Assembly (NCBI GenBank): GCA_937930625.1
Contig: CALHBW010000171.1
Location: 1-20,889 of the forward strand
Source: an uncultured Saprospiraceae bacterium
Lineage (GTDB): Bacteria > Bacteroidota > Bacteroidia > Chitinophagales > Saprospiraceae
Direction: 5' to 3'
Length of the DNA stretch: 20,889 nt
In this document: piece after piece, positions 16,497 to 20,889 of the stretch
How positions within the stretch are numbered: position 1 is the first letter of the stretch
How the letters are laid out: every line of letters starts with the position of its first letter
Made by a program: the position numbers and the translations under genes
The notes under the pieces: generated by a model
Told to the model about the DNA's origin: nothing
Seen by the model: the letters and a program-made list of their open reading frames with translations, nothing else
Database searches by the model: none

Positions 16497-17576
16497 ATGA
16501 AAACTTTAAAATTAATCGGATTGATGCTTTTGATGGCAAATTTTGTCATTGCTCAGGATAATAATACTTCTTATTCGATAGACAATGATGAAGTAGCAGG
16601 AAGTGCAAATACAATTATCGGGGTGGAGGCTGGAACCAGCTCAGGCTTAGGCAATAATAATGTTGCTATTGGCTATCAGGCGTTAAAGTCAGGAACAGGT
16701 ATCAACAATGTCTGTATAGGATACCAAACTGGAGGGGCGTCAAACAATACGGGACAAAAGAACGTGTTTATAGGAACTCAAGCAGGTCTGAGATTAACAA
16801 GTGGTCAAAAAAATGTTGGTATCGGAGAGAGTACACTCGCATTTAATAACAGTGGTGGATCCAACCTTGCTATTGGCAACGGTGCTGGATATTTTAATAC
16901 AACAGGAGGTAGCAATATTTTCATGGGAACATCAGCGGGATCCAATAATACCACAGGGCAAAGTAATACTTACATAGGCGCAGCTGCAGGACAGGGACAA
17001 GAAAATGGAAGTGTAAATGTAGCTATCGGAAGTAAAGCGGGAAGTGTCGCTACTGACGGCACCTCAAGTGTTTATAGTGTCTATTTAGGAGCACATGCAG
17101 GTAAGAACAGGCCAACTGGTGGGCAATATGAGTTGTATATTCAAAGTCAACCCGACCCTGAAAGTAATTACAATGTTCCTCTAATTTATGGTAATTTCGC
17201 TCAAAAAAAGGTAGGGATTGATACTGACGACATACCCGCAGAATATACCTTAGCGGTCAATGGCAAAACCATCACCGAAGAAGTGCAAGTCATGTTAAGT
17301 GAACAATGGCCAGACTACGTCTTCGCCGAAGACTACAACCTCATGCCCCTCACCGACCTCGAAGCAGAAATCGAAACTCTCGGTCACTTACCGGGCGTAC
17401 CATCTGCCGAAGAAGTAGAAGAAAACGGTCATGCACTTGGTAAAATGGATGCTATTTTACTCGAAAAAGTCGAAGAACTTACGCTCCACCTCATTGATAT
17501 GAATAAGGAAATGACAAAGCTACGTGAGCGAAACGAAGCCTTAGAAACTCGCTTGAGCGAAGTCGAAGATAAGTAA
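16497..17576 (+). CDS. Secreted beta-roll (YadA-head-like) protein with tail-fibre-type C-terminus
   Basis: The 359-residue protein has a Sec signal (MKTLKLIGLMLLMANFVIA, cleaved near residue 19). Residues about 38-205 consist of ten repeats of roughly 16-20 residues with the core N-V-x-I-G-x-x-A-G, for example NVAIGYQAL, NVFIGTQAG, NTYIGAAAG and SVYLGAHAG. This pattern resembles the left-handed beta-roll of trimeric YadA-type heads. The C-terminal part (about 250-359) has LAVNGK, WPDYVFAEDYNL, LGHLPGVPSAEEV and LLEKVEELTLHLIDMNKEM, a common Bacteroidota module akin to tail-fibre chaperone/trimerisation ends, then a coiled coil. No canonical T9SS domain is present, so its route to the surface is unclear. 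A trimeric surface fibre is the likely form (inferred). It has its own leader and is followed directly by the repeat before tatA. Confidence 0.85.
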   Translation: MKTLKLIGLMLLMANFVIAQDNNTSYSIDNDEVAGSANTIIGVEAGTSSGLGNNNVAIGYQALKSGTGINNVCIGYQTGGASNNTGQKNVFIGTQAGLRLTSGQKNVGIGESTLAFNNSGGSNLAIGNGAGYFNTTGGSNIFMGTSAGSNNTTGQSNTYIGAAAGQGQENGSVNVAIGSKAGSVATDGTSSVYSVYLGAHAGKNRPTGGQYELYIQSQPDPESNYNVPLIYGNFAQKKVGIDTDDIPAEYTLAVNGKTITEEVQVMLSEQWPDYVFAEDYNLMPLTDLEAEIETLGHLPGVPSAEEVEENGHALGKMDAILLEKVEELTLHLIDMNKEMTKLRERNEALETRLSEVEDK

Positions 17577-17577
17577 T

Positions 17578-17651
17578 CCGAGTTTTCGGGTTAGCGAGTT
17601 GCGAGTTACCCTAACCAACTCGTAGCCCGCAACCCGATAACTCGCAACTCG
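17578..17651. repeat. Heptamer-repeat inverted repeat filling the gap before tatA
   Basis: The element begins one base after the stop codon of the beta-roll gene and ends six bases before the tatA ATG. The left arm has units such as CGGGTTA, GCGAGTT, GCGAGTT; the right arm is built from their complements (GCCCGCAACCCG, AACTCGCAACTCG). It is the same type as 7744-7851, with the same placement close to a start codon. The arms are imperfect but could form a long stem. Confidence 0.75.
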
Positions 17652-17657
17652 AATATT

Positions 17658-17855
17658 ATGACTACAATACTTCTTTTTGGAATGCCCGGCGGTATGGAAC
17701 TGATGATTATCGTATTCGTTGTACTACTTTTATTTGGCGGTAAAAAAATACCCGAACTCATGCACGGAATAGGCAAAGGCATCCGCGAGTTCAACAATGC
17801 CAAAGCACAGGTAGAAGGCGAAATCAAACGAGGCATCCATGAAGCACAAGATTAG
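17658..17855 (+). CDS. tatA: Twin-arginine translocase subunit TatA/E
   Basis: This 65-residue membrane protein forms the pore component of the Tat system, which exports folded proteins. It has a short N-terminal part, one transmembrane helix (about 14-26, MELMIIVFVVLLL), the conserved F-G hinge (LLFGGKKIPEL), then an amphipathic helix MHGIGKGIREFNNAKAQ and a short charged tail. This is the standard TatA layout and size. The ATG at 17658 gives a slightly long N-terminus; Met9 is a possible later start. No tatC or tatB is in the window, so this is either a lone tatA, as is common in Bacteroidota, or part of a dispersed set. A likely nearby client is the DUF1501 protein with its SRRQFL signal at 12600. 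Confidence 0.93.
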   Translation: MTTILLFGMPGGMELMIIVFVVLLLFGGKKIPELMHGIGKGIREFNNAKAQVEGEIKRGIHEAQD

Positions 17856-18018
17856 GTTTTGGACAAAAAGGGAACTGGGAAATTAGCCTTAAAATCATAA
17901 GGAATTGATTATAAAAAACTATGAACTGATAACCCTCTAATTTTCCAAATTCCCCAATTTCCAAATTCCCTAATAGAAGATAAGTAAGGGAATCCGATGT
18001 CCATTTTCCCTGACAATC

Positions 18019-18103
18019 ATGTTGTTGGAGAATTACACGTACAGTAATTCATCTTGCAGTCCCGCCGAGGGGCGGGACTGCTATATTTTTTCTCCAACAA
18101 CAT
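18019..18103. repeat. 85-bp folded element: outer 14-bp inverted repeat with inner hairpins
   Basis: ATGTTGTTGGAGAA (18019-18032) is the perfect reverse complement of TTCTCCAACAACAT (18090-18103). Between them lie two hairpins: GAATTAC (18030-18036) / GTAATTC (18044-18050), and GCAGTCCCGCC (18056-18066) / GGCGGGACTGC (18071-18081). The first shares three bases with the outer arm. The layout resembles a three-way junction, either as RNA or as a small palindromic mobile element. No target-site duplication is obvious. Confidence 0.7.
18056..18091 (+). terminator. Strong rho-independent terminator or attenuator
   Basis: An 11-bp perfect GC-rich stem (GCAGTCCCGCC / GGCGGGACTGC) with loop GAGG is followed by TATATTTTTT. 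This is the strongest terminator hairpin in the window after the one at 9912. It is 200 bases past the tatA stop, so it could end tatA transcription; it could instead be an attenuator in the leader of the gene at 18234. The last T residues also belong to the outer inverted repeat. Confidence 0.8.
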
Positions 18104-18174
18104 ATTATTTCACTCCGATACAATCCACAAACTATGAACTAATTTTTTTAAACACTTTATTTTTTCCAACAGCG

Positions 18175-18225
18175 TTTATCGTGGTGCATTTCCGAAAACC
18201 ACAGCACCCGATAAATCCAACAACA
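18175..18225 (+). promoter_or_regulatory. Leader hairpin and arm-complementary box next to the S74 gene start
   Basis: TTTATCG (18175-18181) plus GGTGC (18183-18187), with one bulged T, pairs with GCACC plus CGATAAA (18204-18215). That is a 12-bp stem with a 16-base loop. Directly after it, TCCAACAACA (18216-18225) repeats the right arm of the upstream element exactly, so it can pair with TGTTGTTGGA at 18020-18029. It ends eight bases before the ATG, where ribosome access would be affected. The regulatory role is inferred. Confidence 0.5.
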
Positions 18226-18233
18226 CAACTATT

Positions 18234-19367
18234 ATGAAAAATTTAATCTCTTACCCAAAACAGACCCTATCTACTTTATTTTTATTTTTTGCTTTTTTGA
18301 TGATTATTGAGGCACAGGATTATAGCCAGGTAGTCAGAGAGAATGGCTTAATCATGCAGCGTGTAGACGAAGAACATGTAGGAAAAATAAACTACGTGTA
18401 TAGTGCAGAGCACAGCAGGAACTTCATGTACATGAGAGCCACTAAAGATGACAATCGTAATAACTGCATTTTGACTCAAGACGGATTGCTTAGAATTTCT
18501 GAATTTGACCTTTGTCGTACACCAGAGTCTAATGATGAAATAATAGTTGATTTAGAAAATACTGACATAAAACTTTATGTCAATGGAGATGCCAGTAAAT
18601 CCGTCGGTGGTTCTATGTGGAATACTGTTTCCGATCAGAGACTTAAGAAAAACATCAGTTCGCTAAAAAACAGTTTGGAGACGTTGAAAGAAGTAGAATT
18701 TGTAGAATTTCAGTACAACGGCTTAGCACGAACGCCTGCGGACGAAAAATATTACGGTGTACTGGCACAACAAGTGAGAGAGGTACTTCCCAGCACTGTC
18801 AAGACTTTCTCTGGACGACTGCATATTTCTCATAAGAATGATACAGAATTGTTGATGTTCAATCCCAATGATTTGATGTACACAGGATTAAATGCCATTA
18901 AAGAATTGGCTAATATTACAGAAGAACAACATCAAGAATTGGTAGAGAATTTGGAAGAAGAAAAAAGAAAAAATGAGTTTTTGGAAGATAGAGTGGATGA
19001 ATTGGAAAATAAATTAGAGCAATTAATTTCCTCGCTCTCCCAAGGTGAATTACGAAAAACTTCATATTCAAGTTCAGTGATTTTGTCAGGACAGGAAACA
19101 GGTAAATTACACCAGAATATTCCTAACCCATTAAATCAATCCACTTTAATCAAATATGAACTACCGCAAATTACTAATGAGGCTTCTATTTTAGTTCAAG
19201 ATATGTCTGGAAGAGTTATACAGAAGATAATGCTTCCTGACAACGTAAAAAATGGAACGGTTGAGTTTAATGCTTCAAAAGTAGGATTAGATAATGGAAC
19301 TTATGTATATACATTAGTTGTTAGTGGGGAGTATATTGATTCTAAGAAAATGATATTTTTTGAATAA
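18234..19367 (+). CDS. Secreted peptidase-S74 chaperone-domain protein with T9SS sorting domain
   Basis: The 377-residue protein has a Sec signal ending near EAQ (about 1-28). A short beta-rich region follows, then a peptidase-S74 intramolecular chaperone domain from about 127: MWNTVSDQRLKKNI, with the catalytic Ser133 and Lys138 five residues apart as in phage endosialidase, VEFVEFQYNG, YYGVLAQQVREVLP, FNPNDLMYTGLNAIKEL. A coiled coil of about 45 residues (228-269) and a type A T9SS domain (292-377: LHQNIPNPLNQSTLIKYEL, VQDMSGRVIQ, GTYVYTLVVSG) complete it. S74 domains normally drive trimer folding and may then cut themselves off; here the surface-sorting domain lies on the part that would be cut off. 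The product is probably a trimeric surface protein (inferred). It is transcribed alone behind a structured leader. Confidence 0.88.
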   Translation: MKNLISYPKQTLSTLFLFFAFLMIIEAQDYSQVVRENGLIMQRVDEEHVGKINYVYSAEHSRNFMYMRATKDDNRNNCILTQDGLLRISEFDLCRTPESNDEIIVDLENTDIKLYVNGDASKSVGGSMWNTVSDQRLKKNISSLKNSLETLKEVEFVEFQYNGLARTPADEKYYGVLAQQVREVLPSTVKTFSGRLHISHKNDTELLMFNPNDLMYTGLNAIKELANITEEQHQELVENLEEEKRKNEFLEDRVDELENKLEQLISSLSQGELRKTSYSSSVILSGQETGKLHQNIPNPLNQSTLIKYELPQITNEASILVQDMSGRVIQKIMLPDNVKNGTVEFNASKVGLDNGTYVYTLVVSGEYIDSKKMIFFE

Positions 19368-19385
19368 AAAAATATGAACATAGTG

Positions 19386-19418
19386 GTGAGTTCCTCTTTT
19401 TAATAAAGGGGAACTCAC
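19386..19418. terminator. Bidirectional stem-loop between convergent genes
   Basis: GTGAGTTCCTCTTT (19386-19399) pairs with AAAGGGGAACTCAC (19405-19418) over 14 bp with one T-G wobble and a five-base loop. It lies between the stop of the plus-strand S74 gene and the stop of the minus-strand gene. A-rich DNA at 19365-19373 would give a late U-rich tail on the minus strand; the plus strand lacks a T-tract after the stem. Its position supports a shared terminator. Confidence 0.7.
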
Positions 19419-19431
19419 ATAAAACATGCTC

Positions 19432-20889
19432 TTATAAAGTTTTCTGCTCACACCATAATTTCATAACCTCATAAATAGGAGCAGCCAACATCGGATTCAA
19501 ACTTTTATATGACATTAGTTCTTTGTAAAACCCGGAGATAACCCTTTGGCTATCATTTGAATCAAGACAACGTACTAATTTTCTAAAGTATGTGATAACG
19601 ATTTGTTCAAAATCAGACAAACGATTTCTATCAGCTAACACCCGGCGGGTAGATTCTATGCGATTATATAGATTCTCATCTCCGTAGTCGTAACAAATTG
19701 GTAGTTGGATAACTCTGGCTAGGTATATAAACCTTTCACCTTCTTTAGTGTTTTCATAATTCAAAATACGACTTAACCACAACATTGCTTTATTCATATT
19801 TTTTCCAAACCAGTAAGCTAGGGTAATATTATAACAAAAAGCCAATTGGCGTCTCTTGGGAATCACTTTACAAAGAGCGTCCCATTTTTCCTCAACTTCG
19901 TCAGCAATTTCAATAGCTTTTTTAAATTCATACATATCTAACCAACTAGTTAGAGCTTGAAAATGGGTAGCATTAAATGAACGCATATTTCCCGTAGACT
20001 TACCATAACTGGCTCGCATTTTATTGATTACATTAAAGATATCGTCAGTTTGTTCAATCTCTCTACACAGCTGAAGATAATGGCAAAGTGTATTCTTATA
20101 ATCAATCGCAGTCTCATAAGAGTTAATATCCAGTGTTTCATAAACACTTACCATTTCTTTAGCATATTTGTAGGCCTGCTGTATTTGTCCTTCTTTTCTA
20201 TGGAGGCTACTTTGTATAAAACAGTAGTATTTCTTTCCCTTTTTTGACATCGGTATCTCTGATATGTCAAAAGGAAGGTCTTTCGTTAAAATATCCATTT
20301 GGCGCTTAGTTTTGGAGTTTGAGAAATTCCAGTCTTTTATACCTATAACGCGAGTTTGTTCATAGAGGCTTGATAGCTTGATTTCATGTGAAAAAATTTG
20401 TAAATAACTCTCTCTATTTTCAATTAATTCAGAAGTTCTTAACTCTAATTTACTTTTTTCATCTAGAAATTTTATTAACAACCTCTCCCACTCAAACAAC
20501 TCAATCAAGACAGAAAAGCACTCATGCTCCTCTGCTGTCTTTTTAATATCCTTTATCAACTTCTCATAATCCTTGATTAAATCCTTGTGTTGTGAAGCCT
20601 TTTCGTAGAATACAGGCAGCAGCACCATCTGCCGACGCAGGGAGCTTTCCACCGTCCTATCGGCGTGAAAGATACTAAGGCTTTCGATGATTTTCTCTTT
20701 GAGTTGCGTTTTTTTACGCGGTAGTTGTTTGATAAATTTATCCTTTTTGAAATGCTTTTTTACGGCTTTTTCATCGTATTCCTCTTGCTCATCTATAAAT
20801 TCAAACAAGCGTAGATAATCAGGCTTTTCTTTTGCATGATGCACACGAGAGTATTTTGAGAAGTAGGTTTTTTCGCCGGTGGTTAAAGA
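19432..20889 (-). CDS. Helical-repeat (TPR-like) cytoplasmic protein, N-terminus cut by window end
   Basis: The frame is open from the stop at 19432 to the window edge. A GTG at 20844 gives a 470-residue version, but 15 more codons upstream are open and read SLTTGEKTYFSKYSR. That matches the start of a Bacteroidota family I recall, with L-T-x-x-E-K-x-Y-F early in the protein, so the true start is outside the window. Next come LRLFEFIDEQEEYDEKAVKKHF and a long series of amphipathic helices; AYKYAKEMVSVYETL and AFCYNITLAYWFGKNMNKAMLWLSRIL look like TPR-type helix pairs. No signal peptide, membrane segment or catalytic motif is seen. A protein-interaction role is likely, but the specific function is unknown. 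Confidence 0.8.
   Translation of the reverse strand, partial: SLTTGEKTYFSKYSRVHHAKEKPDYLRLFEFIDEQEEYDEKAVKKHFKKDKFIKQLPRKKTQLKEKIIESLSIFHADRTVESSLRRQMVLLPVFYEKASQHKDLIKDYEKLIKDIKKTAEEHECFSVLIELFEWERLLIKFLDEKSKLELRTSELIENRESYLQIFSHEIKLSSLYEQTRVIGIKDWNFSNSKTKRQMDILTKDLPFDISEIPMSKKGKKYYCFIQSSLHRKEGQIQQAYKYAKEMVSVYETLDINSYETAIDYKNTLCHYLQLCREIEQTDDIFNVINKMRASYGKSTGNMRSFNATHFQALTSWLDMYEFKKAIEIADEVEEKWDALCKVIPKRRQLAFCYNITLAYWFGKNMNKAMLWLSRILNYENTKEGERFIYLARVIQLPICYDYGDENLYNRIESTRRVLADRNRLSDFEQIVITYFRKLVRCLDSNDSQRVISGFYKELMSYKSLNPMLAAPIYEVMKLWCEQKTL

Larger units (their letters stand above)
17856..18233 (+). other. Structured spacer/leader before the S74 gene
   Basis: No gene is seen in this stretch. 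It holds an AT-class repeat at 17939-17974, where the reverse strand shows two near-identical 16-base units of TT(A/G)GGGAATTTGGAAA. It also holds a strong stem-loop inside an outer inverted repeat (18019-18103) and a further hairpin just before the ATG at 18234. GGGAAATTAG (17877-17886) is nearly complementary to CTAATTTTCC (17937-17946), giving another possible long-range stem. Confidence 0.55.

Noticed and set aside
16600..17110. CRISPR-like regular repeats
   Set aside because: The periodicity is protein-coding (N-V-x-I-G-x-x-A-G) in an open frame, without identical repeats and unique spacers.
18019..18103. Integron attC site
   Set aside because: Size and inverted ends are suggestive, but GTTGGAG/CTCCAAC does not fit the GTTRRRY/RYYYAAC core, the stem lacks the unpaired bases of attC, and no integrase or cassette array is seen.
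18019..18237. 72-codon plus-strand open frame before the S74 gene
   Set aside because: It runs through the terminator hairpin and structured leader and has no protein-like features.

Overview
The window looks like chromosomal DNA from a free-living member of the Bacteroidota, probably near Saprospiraceae or Lewinella. The evidence is type IX secretion (T9SS) C-terminal sorting domains, CotH/lamin-tail and VCBS/cadherin-like surface repeats, a DUF1800/DUF1501 gene pair, AT-rich leaders with TAnnTTTG-like promoter boxes, few Shine-Dalgarno sites, and moderate to low GC. The taxonomic call is an inference from protein families; there is no rRNA or tRNA gene to confirm it.

Layout. (1) 1-7265, minus strand: one very large secreted adhesin-like gene with lamin-tail domains, a CotH-kinase-like domain, seven ~96-residue cadherin-like repeats (one split by a nested domain) and a dockerin-like C-terminus. 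A palindromic element follows its stop. (2) 7266-7857: a gene-poor spacer with a candidate promoter and a heptamer-repeat hairpin ending next to the start codon of asd. (3) 7858-9871, plus strand: asd, then a lipoprotein that is an M48 metallopeptidase relative with both zinc histidines of HExxH lost, closed by a clear UUCG-loop terminator. (4) 9872-16282, plus strand: a long leader, then a tight three-gene cluster of DUF1800 protein, DUF1501 protein with a twin-arginine signal, and a multidomain T9SS-exported protein. (5) 16283-17855: a second copy of the same leader motif, a secreted beta-roll protein with a tail-fibre-like chaperone end, then tatA behind a second heptamer-repeat hairpin. 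(6) 17856-19367: a highly structured spacer with a strong terminator hairpin, then a secreted protein combining a peptidase-S74 chaperone domain and a T9SS domain. (7) 19368-20889: a convergent terminator and, on the minus strand, a helical-repeat cytoplasmic protein whose N-terminus runs off the window.

How the parts may fit. Apart from asd, tatA and the last gene, every gene encodes a secreted or surface protein or, for DUF1800, a likely partner of one. Sec, lipoprotein, Tat and T9SS signals all occur within about 10 kb. The best candidate for a poorly described system is the DUF1800-DUF1501-T9SS protein cluster. It shares a 75-nt leader motif with the downstream beta-roll gene and lies near tatA, which could serve the Tat-type DUF1501 protein. 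The most unusual non-coding features are that shared leader, the heptamer hairpins abutting two start codons, and the folded leader of the S74 gene, which has two competing partners for one 10-nt arm. No CRISPR array, insertion sequence, tRNA or rRNA was seen.
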